NCBI GenBank assembly: GCA_938743325.2
Contig: OW568894.1
Coordinates: 186,001-250,000, forward strand
DNA length: 64,000 nucleotides
Reading direction: 5' to 3'
DNA from: Pycnococcus provasolii
Lineage: Eukaryota > Chlorophyta > Pseudoscourfieldiophyceae > Pseudoscourfieldiales > Pycnococcaceae
Below the pieces are notes generated by a model. It had not been told where the DNA came from, did no database searches, and worked only from the letters and a program-made list of their open reading frames with translations. A program made the position numbers and the translations under genes. Below are positions 1 through 9,814 of this stretch, in pieces (the stretch's first letter is position 1; every line of letters begins with the position of its first letter).

Positions 1-441
1 CAGATAGAAGGCGTATCCCGTCGCAGAGCCGCACGCCGCGAACGCGCCGAGGTGTGCTGTGGCTGCTCTCCGCACGCTCTCCTTCGACGGCAAGCCTCCA
101 CGGCAGTTGCGCCGGCCTTCCGGTAGCGTTTCCCACTTGTGCTTGATTATGCGGTACGTCGACCTCGTTCCGTGTCCCGCCTTCTCCACCTTCAGGAACG
201 TCGAGAGGCCAAGTGTCGCCGCCTTTGCCTTACTCTGCGTGCATAGCACGTGTTTCTCGAGCAGTTCGTTCACCGCCTGTGCGAGTCCGTCTTGTGTCGA
301 CGATCCTCCCACGCCACCGTGCAGTACCGCGTGTTGTTTCAGGAGGACGTATGGCACAGACAGCGACGTGAAGAGCACAGCGAGCGCGAGAAAGCACGGC
401 GGCGACCACCCAGATACACGAAGTTGGCGCACGAACGACAT
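1..441 (-). CDS. 5' part of a type II membrane protein (gene continues off the left edge)
   Basis: An open frame runs on the minus strand from an ATG at 441 to the window edge (147 codons, no stop). It begins MSFVRQLRVSGW, followed by a hydrophobic stretch (about residues 14-35, CFLALAVLFTSLSVPYVLL) that looks like a signal anchor, then a soluble part with basic and aromatic residues. A short basic N-terminus, one membrane segment and a lumenal domain is the layout of Golgi type II enzymes, but I recognise no catalytic motif in the visible part. It starts 221 bp from the divergently transcribed nucleotide-sugar transporter, so the two probably share a promoter. A Golgi role is inference from layout and neighbour only. 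Confidence 0.6.
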   Translation of the reverse strand, partial: MSFVRQLRVSGWSPPCFLALAVLFTSLSVPYVLLKQHAVLHGGVGGSSTQDGLAQAVNELLEKHVLCTQSKAKAATLGLSTFLKVEKAGHGTRSTYRIIKHKWETLPEGRRNCRGGLPSKESVRRAATAHLGAFAACGSATGYAFYL

Positions 442-541
442 CGCAGGTTTCCGCGTTGGACGTGGATGTGGATGTGGATCTGCACAATAAAATGAGCACA
501 AGCGGGCCCTGGAGGGAGGGAGGGGTTCGACGACCGGGTTT

Positions 542-590
542 CCCTAACCCTAACCCTAACCCTAGCCCTAACCCTAACTCTTACAACCCT
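542..590. repeat. Telomere-like CCCTAA tract in a divergent promoter
   Basis: Four to six near-perfect CCCTAA units (two with one base changed) lie between the ATG at 441 on the minus strand and the ATG at 663 on the plus strand. In the longer plus-strand frame the tract would encode an Asn-Pro run, which argues that this frame is untranslated here and that the transporter starts at 663. It resembles the plant promoter telo-box (AAACCCTAA). Confidence 0.75.
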
Positions 591-662
591 AATCCGACTT
601 CCCTCGGCAGTTCGTCACCCACCTCGGAGAACCTCGGCTCTCCTCCTCGGACCTCGAATCGT

Positions 663-1733
663 ATGGCGTCCATGAACATGGCCATGAAGAAGGCAGCGAA
701 CCACAACTACTCCACGGGGTCCCGTCCTTCTTCAAGCGTGTCATATCCATATAGCTTCGGTTTAACATTTGTGTTTGTCATTTTAATTGTGGCGCAAAGC
801 TTGGCCACGGAACGGTCGTTGAAATCTTCCCATCTTGCGTACTCTCCCTGGCACGCTATTTGTTTATCAGAAGTGATGAAACTTACCGTCAATCTGATAT
901 ACGCCTCATTTCTGTTAGTGCGAGCCCGAGGGTCCAATGTGCTGGTTGCCGACAAACATGTGCTTGCACAACTTCTAATCAGATACATTCTACCGGCGCT
1001 CGGATACACCGCGGCCAACGCGCTCGGACTCTTCGCGGTGGATGCCGCAGGGGCGACCGGTGCGCTCGTCGCGGGACAGATGAGGTTGCCAACGACAGCG
1101 GCCATCTGGCAAGTTGTCATGGGAAAACGAATGTCGATGGCACACTGGACGTGCATCGTCGGAACGGTGACGTGCTGCATCTCGTACGAACTTCTCCGGC
1201 GTCTTGCGCCTGGCAGCAAGGCGAACAACCACCTCTGGCGACTCTACGTGCCTACCCTGCTTGGAAGCGTCGCTAGTGCGATTGCAGGAGCATCCAACGA
1301 ACGACTACTGAAACGCTTCAGCAGCGGCAAGCGCGCGCACAGCAGCATACACAACGCTTGCCTGTGCGCAAACGCTGCTCTCGCGGCACTGGCCATGTCG
1401 CACTTTGCGGAGCCTGCGCCGGACGTACGGTGGAATGCACTACTCGAACCGCCAACCGCGCTTGCGGTGGCTCTTCACGCCGCCGTGGGAATTTGCGTGT
1501 CTGTGATCCTGAAGGACCTCTCGCTACCTCACAAGGCGATAGCCGGAACGCTCGCCGCACCCACTTCCGTCGCGTTTGGGTATGTCGTCTTTGGCAAGCC
1601 GTTCCCCGACGCGCCGCGCGCTGCTGCGCTGCTCGGCGTTGCGATATGCTCGTGCACATTCCACGCGCTGCCCATGCCGACGGATGACAGGTCGGCGCCG
1701 CGCAACGCTGAGGACGAGAAGAAGTTGAGATGA
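663..1733 (+). CDS. Nucleotide-sugar transporter, SLC35A / CMP-sialic acid-UDP-galactose transporter type
   Basis: Predicted Golgi antiporter of 356 aa that would bring an activated sugar into the lumen. The hydrophobic profile suggests about ten membrane segments, starting with SFGLTFVFVILIVAQSL. The loop around 'MRLPTTAAIWQVVMGKRMS' matches the SLC35A signature in which a K/R-x-P/S-T-T-A segment precedes a helix ending in V-x-x-x-R-x-S. The start at 663 (MASMNMAMKK) is preferred over an ATG at 492 because the intervening sequence carries a telomere-like tract. TGTAA follows the stop at 1763-1767. Two GT29 sialyltransferase-like genes lie 19-25 kb downstream. Substrate (CMP-sugar or UDP-galactose) cannot be decided from the sequence. 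Confidence 0.85.
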   Translation: MASMNMAMKKAANHNYSTGSRPSSSVSYPYSFGLTFVFVILIVAQSLATERSLKSSHLAYSPWHAICLSEVMKLTVNLIYASFLLVRARGSNVLVADKHVLAQLLIRYILPALGYTAANALGLFAVDAAGATGALVAGQMRLPTTAAIWQVVMGKRMSMAHWTCIVGTVTCCISYELLRRLAPGSKANNHLWRLYVPTLLGSVASAIAGASNERLLKRFSSGKRAHSSIHNACLCANAALAALAMSHFAEPAPDVRWNALLEPPTALAVALHAAVGICVSVILKDLSLPHKAIAGTLAAPTSVAFGYVVFGKPFPDAPRAAALLGVAICSCTFHALPMPTDDRSAPRNAEDEKKLR

Positions 1734-1762
1734 ATGAAATGATTCGTTTGTGCTACATACAT

Positions 1763-1767
1763 TGTAA
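1763..1767 (+). terminator. TGTAA polyadenylation signal
   Basis: TGTAA lies 30 bp after the transporter stop; the same word recurs behind many genes here and is the main green-algal polyadenylation signal. Confidence 0.5.
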
Positions 1768-1935
1768 CTTTGATTCCAGCCGTGTAAACATAAATGCCGA
1801 ATCTGCTACAACATCGCGGCGAGTGTGTTTATGCGTCTCTCGTATCCTGCAGCCGTTGTAGCAAAGGAGATGGAGAAAAGGTAAAGTCAAGAATGACGTT
1901 ACAAAAAAAAGGATTAAATCACACGCAGGAGCAAC

Positions 1936-4401
1936 TCAATTCACCTGCTCGCTGTCGCTGCTGTCATCGTCGCCGTCGTGAGCCATGAGCCCCTCGATAC
2001 CATTCTCCTCCAGCGCAAAGAGGCGCGCGCGTTCCTTCGCGAGGCGCGCGGCTGCTTCGGCGCGGGAACGACGGGTAGCATCATCGTCCTCTTGCAGCAG
2101 AACGACCTGAGGTGACCCTGGAGCCGCAGGGCGACCCGGGGTCGCCTCCGGGTCGTCCTCCTTCTGCTGCTCCTGTTCCTCCTGCTGCAGACCGAGCCTT
2201 TGCTCGAGCTTTCGAATCATCGTCTCAAGGAGGTAGTCGCTCACACGCACCTCAAGAGTTCGTTTCGTTTTATCGTACATATCGCAGCTGCACTTCATGT
2301 ACGGGTGCGTGGGGCACGTGATTGGAGGGACGACATTCCCGCCAACCATTCTATTCGGGCAAGAGCATCTCACCACGGTAAAGAACGGGGAGCATCCGCA
2401 TGCAAGGCACGTCGCGTCGAAATTGGAGTCGTGCGGTCCGGTAGGCGAAGCGACGATGCGCTGTTGGACGACGTTCTGTTTGCGACAATGCTTTCGAAGC
2501 TGCATCTCCTGCATCACCGACTTCTTCAGCTCGTCGCGAAGCATCGTGACTCGCTTGTACTCGCATGTGCCCTCTGCCAAGACGGCGTGTGGTTTCGCCA
2601 CCTCATCCTTGCAGAGTTCCCAAAGCACGCGATCGTGGCTGAAAACAGCCTCACGCTTGCAGTTGGTCTTCTGCCTGTATCGTTCCACCGCCTCGCGTCC
2701 CTTGGGCAGCCACATGTCAAGGGCAAAGTTCACAGCCTCGCCGACGTTGAAGCCATGCGAAAAACCGCCGTGGTACGCGTCGGGGAACGTGACGACAAAT
2801 TCACCAGGACGCTGCACGAGTCGATACACCGGCACATCGTGAGCACGCAGCTTTGCCGGGCTTATCATAGCCGTGAGGTTGTGAAGCAGCTTTCTGTCGC
2901 CCTTGAATCCCTCCGGGATGTCCTGGGCCAGCGCCTCCTCGAAAGCGCGCGCCTTGTGGGAGGGAATTCCGTACCACGTCTTGGGCGCACCGGTGTGGCT
3001 GTAATTGATCGAGAACAGCGCGTGATCCTCGACGTGGAAGCAGAATGTTGCGAACATCATGCCGAGATAAAGCCACGGCGTGTTGAGGCCCTTGAGCTGC
3101 TGCTTGACGTGCTGCAGCACGCTCTGCGGGTGGTTTGGCAATTGCCTCAAATCCCACGCGTGCTTCGGCTGCCCGAAACCCGTTCCCTGCACATCCACGT
3201 CAAGGTCGTTTCCATACTCCACCACCACATGGCCTTGGTTCGTCTCGGTGAACCACCAGTACATGTCCTCCACCGCTCTCACCTCCTCGTCAGTGTACGA
3301 CGTCTGGTCTTGTTCGAGCATCATCTTGCCCTCCTCCACCTTCCGCTGCGCCTCCTCGGCTTTTTTCCTGAGATCCTCCGCGTATGCGCTCATCTGAGCC
3401 GCTTTTTCCTGGAGTTGGTTGTAGGATGTAGATGGCGCGCCATCATTCTCCTGCGCGTATGGCAGACGTGTCAGCTCATAATCATGAAACATGTGCATCA
3501 TGCTTGTATGCTGCTGCTGATCATGCTGTTGCTGCTGCTGTTGGTCTTCCATCAAATTTCCCGCGAATGGTGCGGAGGTTGTCGCGACAGGCTCATCAGC
3601 AAGGCAGGGGGAGGCGTCTTCAGCAGCACAGCGCAGATTTGTGTCGTCCGTCGTCAGGTCGACGACGTCGACGGCGGGGGCTGCACACGTCGTGTTTTCT
3701 ATGACCACCGGTGGCAAAGGCGCTGCTGCTTCTGCCAACGCCGCCGCCGCTTCTGCTACCACTGCTGACGTCGACGCCCCCGCCACCACGCTGCCCGTTG
3801 CTTGTGCAGCACCACCACCTCCCGACGACGCCTTTGGCGTCTTGCTGCACTCTACTTTGACGTCAGCCGCACTGCTCAGGTCGCTGTGTGCACCACGCAG
3901 AAGGTGCCCAAAGCGTTTTCTGAAGTTGCGCTGGAACTTCAGCGCCTGTGCTCGGTACGTCGCGTGCGTGTGCCTGGTTCCCTCACCAAACTTCTCGCCT
4001 TGCGTCAGTTTCTGCAGCGTCTGCCTCTTGGTTCCAAACGGCACCTGCGGGAAGGAGTTGAGGTCGAGCGGCGGTGCGTGTCCGGGCGGCGGCACCACCT
4101 TGACGATACCCGTCCGCGTGCCTACGTTCTGTTCCGCGAGTTTTCGTATGTACTCGAGCGGGTTTGCGAACTCTGCTGGTGTTGGGTAGAAGACGAGCGC
4201 TTCCGGTATTTCCACGCTTATGGTTCGCGTGTGTGTTTGCTCGAGCAGGCTCTTTTTGATAGCCGCTTTGATTTCGTGCGCGTCGTTTCCCCAGCCCGCG
4301 TCAAACTTTTTCGCAGGTCGTCTCTGCCTCTTCGACGCGCGACCACCAGACACGCAGACTTCCGCCGTCTCCGGCTCCTCGAGAGGAGGCGTCACTGTCA
4401 T
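1936..4401 (-). CDS. JmjN-JmjC histone lysine demethylase with C5HC2 zinc finger (KDM5/JARID1-like)
   Basis: An 821-aa nuclear 2-oxoglutarate/Fe(II) dioxygenase, expected to demethylate histone H3 (K4 if truly KDM5 type). JmjN is at about residues 66-107 (EALVFYPTPAEF). JmjC is at about 420-565 with 'FHVEDHALFSINYSH' giving the His and Glu ligands and 'AYHGGFSHGFNVGEAVNFA' giving the third His; 'PKTWYGIP' is typical of the family. A Cys/His-rich C5HC2 region follows (about 664-708). Unlike animal KDM5 there is no ARID or PHD finger, as in plant JMJ14-type proteins. A basic patch near residue 25 suggests nuclear import, and a Gln/His run sits near 285-300. The ATG at 4401 was chosen because the ten codons before it start with TTG. 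TTACA at 1899-1903 gives TGTAA on the coding strand. Confidence 0.93.
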   Translation of the reverse strand: MTVTPPLEEPETAEVCVSGGRASKRQRRPAKKFDAGWGNDAHEIKAAIKKSLLEQTHTRTISVEIPEALVFYPTPAEFANPLEYIRKLAEQNVGTRTGIVKVVPPPGHAPPLDLNSFPQVPFGTKRQTLQKLTQGEKFGEGTRHTHATYRAQALKFQRNFRKRFGHLLRGAHSDLSSAADVKVECSKTPKASSGGGGAAQATGSVVAGASTSAVVAEAAAALAEAAAPLPPVVIENTTCAAPAVDVVDLTTDDTNLRCAAEDASPCLADEPVATTSAPFAGNLMEDQQQQQQHDQQQHTSMMHMFHDYELTRLPYAQENDGAPSTSYNQLQEKAAQMSAYAEDLRKKAEEAQRKVEEGKMMLEQDQTSYTDEEVRAVEDMYWWFTETNQGHVVVEYGNDLDVDVQGTGFGQPKHAWDLRQLPNHPQSVLQHVKQQLKGLNTPWLYLGMMFATFCFHVEDHALFSINYSHTGAPKTWYGIPSHKARAFEEALAQDIPEGFKGDRKLLHNLTAMISPAKLRAHDVPVYRLVQRPGEFVVTFPDAYHGGFSHGFNVGEAVNFALDMWLPKGREAVERYRQKTNCKREAVFSHDRVLWELCKDEVAKPHAVLAEGTCEYKRVTMLRDELKKSVMQEMQLRKHCRKQNVVQQRIVASPTGPHDSNFDATCLACGCSPFFTVVRCSCPNRMVGGNVVPPITCPTHPYMKCSCDMYDKTKRTLEVRVSDYLLETMIRKLEQRLGLQQEEQEQQKEDDPEATPGRPAAPGSPQVVLLQEDDDATRRSRAEAAARLAKERARLFALEENGIEGLMAHDGDDDSSDSEQVN

Positions 4402-4694
4402 CCAAAAATATAAAAGAGAGCAGGATGGCAATTAAAAAAAAAATAAAGGCAGACCCCGAAATTTTAAAAAAAAAACGAGAAAAGCACGACAATATCAACA
4501 AATATCCTATCTGTCAATAGCAAGCTTCAAAAAATTCACGAAAAAAAACCAAAGGACAGCCAGAAGAAGAGCCAAGAAGCGAGCCAAGAGCCACGAGCCA
4601 AGAAGAAAAGCAAATTACGATAAGTACGTGTGAAGTCGAGTTAATTCAAAGACGACATGGCCATGAAGACGACTGGCACGCACTGCTAGGGGCC

Positions 4695-4711
4695 GGGGGG
4701 GGGGGGGGGGG
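4695..4711. repeat. G17 homopolymer
   Basis: Seventeen consecutive G on the plus strand, flanked by further G-rich and C-rich sequence. Confidence 0.9.
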
Positions 4712-5238
4712 CGAACCGGGGTCCCCGGCTGCCCGGGGGAGAGTCCAGAGCAGAGCAGGCCGACTGTGGGGGTTTCCCCCCCCGGGGTGCGTCCCGAAAA
4801 TAACAAAGCAGGCGTCCCCTTAGCTTTCTTCTTCTCTCAAAGGAGGGGGGGCATCATCATCGGACACTCCGGCGAATGCAGCTCTCGAGAGGGTGGTGCT
4901 AATAAACCCCTAATTTCCTTATCGAGTTATCGGTCTTGACTTGGCGGTGTGGGTGAACCCCTAACTCAATGGTCGGCAGTCCTCAGTGGCTCAGTGGTTG
5001 ACCACTTGACCCACATCAACCTCTTTCTTTCTATGTTGATTACTACGTACGCTCGCGTACTATGGTCATCATGGATTCATGGTCGAGAGGGCGGTCGTGT
5101 GAGGTTAACCCCTAACCGGGATACGCCGAACAGCCAAAACCCCCAACATAGTTCGTGCTCATCGGAGCTTCGACCCGAAGATCTGGCGTTACGTTGTAGG
5201 TCTTTGCGAGTTCTTCAATATTGGACGATTTCCAGACC

Positions 5239-5274
5239 GTGTTTGCGCAAACACATTTGTGTTTGCGCAAACAC
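5239..5274. promoter_or_regulatory. Two tandem copies of a perfect 16-bp palindrome
   Basis: GTGTTTGCGCAAACAC is its own reverse complement and occurs twice (5239-5254, 5259-5274) separated by ATTT. The arrangement suggests a binding site for a dimeric DNA-binding protein or an element end. It lies 355 bp beyond the 3' end of the integrase-repeat gene. Confidence 0.6.
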
Positions 5275-5628
5275 GGGTTGGGAAAGATCGTGCAAAGCCC
5301 TTATTTTAACCCGCTATCCAATTGGGGGCCGGATTAGTGTTTAATAAGTTAGATGTAATTTGTAAACGATGAAGTCTACGCCAGACCGCGTTCAATTTGG
5401 AGACGAATTCGATAAGTTATGCTATTCTAAAGTGTGCGTGTTGCCCGCGTGTATACCTTAAGATTTTCCCGACCATTTACCCCGACCATTAAGGTGATAG
5501 TTTTAGTACCTTAAGCACAAAATGGACCTGTCACGGGTCCGTACGATACATCCCATGGTGCTCCCACCTTAGGCATTTGTTCCCCCACACCCTTATTGTT
5601 TGTTTGTTGGTTACTTGATTTCAAATGA

Positions 5629-7746
5629 TTACGCGCGAGCTTTGCGCTTCAAGGTGTTTGCCACCTTACCAACATCATATCCGAGGAAGTCGCCAAACGA
5701 CATCCAGCCCGAGGACTTGTACACCGTATGAGGATTACCCGGAATGTCGTGAGGGCGCGCGCCTGACTTCATCCACGCCTGCCAATCCTCCTTGCTCTTC
5801 AGACCGAGCTTGCGCACGTACGCGCGCGCATCCTCGAACGTGCGAAACGAGCCTGCCACCTTGCCCACTGCAAATCCGAGGAAGTCGCCGTACGATGTCC
5901 AGCCCGAGGACTTGTACGTCCTCTCAGGAGTGCTCGGAATATCGTGAGAACGCGCATCTGACTTGCGCCACGCCTGCCACTCCTTCTTGCTCTTCAGACC
6001 GAGCGTGCATACGAAAGTGCGCGCATCCTCGAAACTGCGAAATGAACCACGCGCACCTTGGCCGTCTGCATATCCGAGGAAGTCGCCATATGACGTCCAA
6101 CCCGATGACTTGTACGTCCTCTCAGGATGGCTTGGAATGTCGTGAGGCCTCGCGCCTGACTTCCTCCACGCCTCCCACTCCTTCACGCTCTTCAGACCGA
6201 GCGTGCATACGAAAGTGCGCGCATCCTCGAAGCTGTGAAATACGCCGCGCGCACCTTGGCCGTCTGCATATCCGAGGAAGTCGCCATATGACGTCCAACC
6301 CGATGACTTGTACATCTGATCAGGATGGCTCGGAATATCGTGCGGCCTCGCACCGGATTTGCTCAACGCCTCCCACTCCGTAACGCTCTTCAGACCGAGC
6401 GTGCGCGCGTACGTGCGCGCATCCTCGAAGCTGCGAAAGTTTGACTCTTTTGGTTTTTCTGCCTGCTTGCGCATCTTGCACCCGAGGAAAGCGCCCCACG
6501 ACGTCCAACCCGATGACTTGTACGCCGTTTCAGGTCTGCCCGGAATGTCGTGCGGGCGCTTGCCTGACGAACTCCACGCACGCCACCCCCTCTCGCCCTT
6601 CAGACCGAGCGTGCGTACGTATGCGCGTGCATCCTCGAAGCTGCGACACGAGCCGCGCGCACCTTGGCCCTCCGCGTATCCGAGGAAGTCGCCGTATGAC
6701 GTCCAACCCGATGACTTGTATGTCACATTAGGAGCGCTCGGAATGTCGGGCGGTCGCGCGCTTGTCTTCCTCAACGCAAACCACTCCCTTGCGCTCTTCA
6801 GACCGAGCGTGCGCACGTAAGTGCGCGCCTCCTCGAATGTGCGAAACGAGCCAGCCACCTTGCCTACTGCAAATCCGAGAAAGTCGCCGTACGACAGCCA
6901 GCCTGATAACGCGTACGTCACATCAGGATTGGCCGGAATGTCGTGCGGCTGCGCGCCTGACGAAATCCACTCCCTCCACGCATCCCGGCTCTTTAGACCG
7001 AGCGTGTGCACGTACGCGCGCGCCTCCTCGAACGAGCGAAACTCGCCAGCCACTTTGCCCACTGCATATCCGAGGAAGTCGCCGTACGACGTCCAACCCG
7101 AGGACGCGTACATGGTCTGAGGAGCGCTCGGAATGTCGTGCGGTCGCGCACCTGACTTCCTCCACACCCACCACTCCGCCGTGCTCTTCAGACCAAGCGT
7201 ACGCACGTAGTCGCGCGCATCCTCGAACGACTTATACTCGAAGTACACACCTATGCGAGACACCGCGTGTGCCGTCTTGTACATCTCACGCAAAACGTCA
7301 CGCATACGCTCGAACGTCGTCGTATATCCACAAACGCCGCGGCGGTGTACCCACAGCTCAAGCAAGTAGTATGCGCGCATACTGCGAGCGTCGCCTAGCC
7401 ACGTACTCGACGCTGCCGCCTTGTCCTTAGTCAAGCACGTGTATGCCGCTCTCACCTGCTCTTGCAAGTACGGCGCGTCTCCCTCAACCAGTCGACGCTG
7501 GTACTCCGCCGGCCACACTTCGACGCTCTCCGGTGGTGCTTGCAGCACCGCCTTCTCGAGTATGCTTGGGTCAAGGTCGACCTCACACAGCACGCTCTTA
7601 AGCTCCGGAATCAGCTCACCCCGTGCGAGCTGCTTATGTTCACCACATCTTCTTGCGTCGTCCAGGTCCATAGGCGCACTCGAGGTATTCGAAGACACGA
7701 TGTTGTCGGGCGCTGCGTTTGTCATCGTTTGGTCTTGTGCACTCAT
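5629..7746 (-). CDS. Protein with eight tandem 'phage-integrase repeat'-like units
   Basis: 705 aa from an ATG at 7746. The first ~165 aa are unrecognised. Eight units of about 65 aa follow, each of the form SFEDARxYVRTLGLKS, then a W-containing segment, then SGARPHDIPxxP, then YKSSGWTSYGDFLGY. The protein ends in a basic tail (LKRKARA), a possible nuclear signal. The repeat resembles the unit found N-terminal to some marine bacterial integrases and in algal and giant-virus-type proteins (Pfam calls it a phage integrase repeat); I assign this from memory. No tyrosine-recombinase catalytic domain is present, so the array is probably DNA-binding rather than recombinase. It is divergent from a helicase gene 1.04 kb away. 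The repeat region spans about 5650-7240. Confidence 0.75.
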   Translation of the reverse strand: MSAQDQTMTNAAPDNIVSSNTSSAPMDLDDARRCGEHKQLARGELIPELKSVLCEVDLDPSILEKAVLQAPPESVEVWPAEYQRRLVEGDAPYLQEQVRAAYTCLTKDKAAASSTWLGDARSMRAYYLLELWVHRRGVCGYTTTFERMRDVLREMYKTAHAVSRIGVYFEYKSFEDARDYVRTLGLKSTAEWWVWRKSGARPHDIPSAPQTMYASSGWTSYGDFLGYAVGKVAGEFRSFEEARAYVHTLGLKSRDAWREWISSGAQPHDIPANPDVTYALSGWLSYGDFLGFAVGKVAGSFRTFEEARTYVRTLGLKSAREWFALRKTSARPPDIPSAPNVTYKSSGWTSYGDFLGYAEGQGARGSCRSFEDARAYVRTLGLKGERGWRAWSSSGKRPHDIPGRPETAYKSSGWTSWGAFLGCKMRKQAEKPKESNFRSFEDARTYARTLGLKSVTEWEALSKSGARPHDIPSHPDQMYKSSGWTSYGDFLGYADGQGARGVFHSFEDARTFVCTLGLKSVKEWEAWRKSGARPHDIPSHPERTYKSSGWTSYGDFLGYADGQGARGSFRSFEDARTFVCTLGLKSKKEWQAWRKSDARSHDIPSTPERTYKSSGWTSYGDFLGFAVGKVAGSFRTFEDARAYVRKLGLKSKEDWQAWMKSGARPHDIPGNPHTVYKSSGWMSFGDFLGYDVGKVANTLKRKARA

Positions 7747-8786
7747 TGGTGTACGCGAATCTCCACCGCCTTAACAGCTTCGAACGATCTGGTCACGGCT
7801 TGATACAAGTCAGCAGCGTGCTAGGCGTCGTGCGAGGCCGGGGAGGAGATAGCTCGGCTGCGCGTTATGACGTGTGACACTACCGTCTGGAGCGGGCGAG
7901 CGGAGCGGCGGGCCTGCAGTGCCTTCGTTGTGCGTCGACGAGCAAGACACGAAACACAAGGCACGTCCGTTAAGGCACACGACGCGTGTGTTTGTGAGCG
8001 AGCGAGTGACGTGTCAGCCCGGCGAGACGGTCTGCTGGCTTAATGTGAGTCTGTGGAACGTTGACGACGAGCTGATGTTCACCACTGGCGCGGAGAATGC
8101 GAGTGCGAGTGCGAATGGCGGGTCGCGTGACTATCGAAAAGGCAAAGCGCGGTGGGATGGGCGAAGGTTTCGCGCAGTGCAGATGTGCAATTGTGCAATT
8201 GTGCAGTGTGCACCGTCCTTATTTGACGATGATTGAGGTGGTCAGACGCGAACGGTTCGAGCGTTGGGCGAGCCTGCTTGCCATGGGAGATGTGCACTTC
8301 CACCCCTGTCCCAACGCGCATAACGCGCAGCCTCTGCTCGGCCTGCTCTCTCTTTCTGCTGAAATGGTCTGAAAGGCTGAAAGAGTGAAAGGTGGTGGTG
8401 GACTGGTGGAGGCCTCCTCTCCATCCTGCTCGGCCTGCTTATGCCTGCTCGGCCAGTCGGCCTGCTCTCCGTGACACGCCACGTGCGCGTCTCCCCTCCT
8501 CGCCCTCATTGAACTGAACCTCCTGCCCTCATTCCCCACTTCACCCGTCCGATCTATTCTCCCATTCTCGCTTTCATTCCTGTCTCGCACGCCGCAAGCG
8601 AACCGGTTAGGCTAGGCACAAACCGCAAAAGCACGCTGCCACCAGTGCCACGGCACACGCGACGCACGCGGTTCACATTCGTTCGACAATTCGAGGGGCC
8701 GGCCTCAGCAACTACATAAAACGTTTCTCCAAACGAAAACAATACTTACGTTGCAACTCCGTTTCTCTCTCTAAAAAGAAACCGTG
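7747..8786. promoter_or_regulatory. Divergent intergenic region between integrase-repeat gene and helicase
   Basis: 1.04 kb separating two start codons in head-to-head orientation. Small open frames occur on both strands but none shows a domain. Near 8340-8465 the word CCTGCTCGGCCTGCT-like recurs several times. No TATA-like or telomere-like motif was noticed. Confidence 0.4.
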
Positions 8787-9765
8787 ATGAACGACGTCGA
8801 AGATCATAACATAGGAACGGACGCGCCCACGCCTGAAATGCGCGAGCACGTGCTCGCGCAGCTCACGGAACGCCATGGCGCACGCTCAGCGGAAGTCCTG
8901 TCAAGGCTCGCGGATGGAGTCGACGGACAGCAAGCGTTCCTCACGAACATATGCCGAGGAGAAACATACCGCTACCAAGAGTCAGCCGTGTTCCATTGCT
9001 TGTACGAATACCTGCACCTACAGCCTGAAGCTGCAGCAGAGAATGTTTGCGCGCTAGTGGCGGACATGTGCACGGGACTAGGTAAGACGCGCCTGTTGCT
9101 TGCGCTAGCCGCTGTGTTTGCGCGACTCGGCGAGGTGGCTGCTGGAGCAGACACCGCGCCGGGTCGAACGCGTCGCGTGCTCTTCATCAGCCCTCGTAGG
9201 AACATCCGAGACCAGTACAAAGACACCTGGTGCAAGTTCGAGGGATTGCTTGGCTTGCATAACGGCGACATCGTGCACCTCGTTGCTGGCACGCCGCGTG
9301 AAGCCCACGAGGTGAACTCCATCACCGATAGTGAGAAGTTCAAGAACGCGAGGATTGTCATCTGCAACTACCACACGCTCTACCAGACCAAGCTCGACCA
9401 AGCGGAAGCGAGTTCCCCCGGGTACGCAATGGGCCAGTGTGGCTTCGACACGTTCGTCATAGACGAGGTTCATCACAGCGCTGCCGAATCGTACCAGAAT
9501 CTCTTCAGGTTTTACAAGCCGTCTCGTGCGTTCGGCGCATCCGGTACCGTGAAACGAACAGATGGCGCGGCCATACACCACAAGGTGGCATACCGACGCA
9601 TTCTCAGGTGGGCGGTGCAGCGTAACTTAGTGAAGCGCTGCACCACGACGGCCGTTCGTTTGAGGCAGCTCATTTATGAAAAAAAGGAGGGCGGTGAGCA
9701 GACGCAGCAAGTGGTTCTCAACGAAGATGAAATTCGCGAGTTGGAGGACGATGATGACGACGAAA

Positions 9766-9814
<49 letters not shown>

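Larger units (their letters stand above)
4402..5628. other. Gene-free stretch with promoter-type motifs
   Basis: About 1.2 kb without a convincing gene. It holds a G17 homopolymer (4695-4711), three AACCCCTAA-type motifs (4904-4913, 4956-4965, 5106-5117) and a doubled 16-bp palindrome (5239-5274). Short open frames here show no domain or codon signal. Confidence 0.6.

Noticed and set aside
456-662. N-terminal extension of the nucleotide-sugar transporter
   Set aside because: Begins with TTG (or ATG at 492), encodes the telomere-like tract as Asn-Pro repeats, and is not hydrophobic; more likely 5' UTR.
2200-3768. 522-codon plus-strand frame inside the demethylase gene
   Set aside because: Shadow of the JmjC gene; Leu/His/Arg-rich composition with no motif, while the minus frame has complete catalytic motifs.
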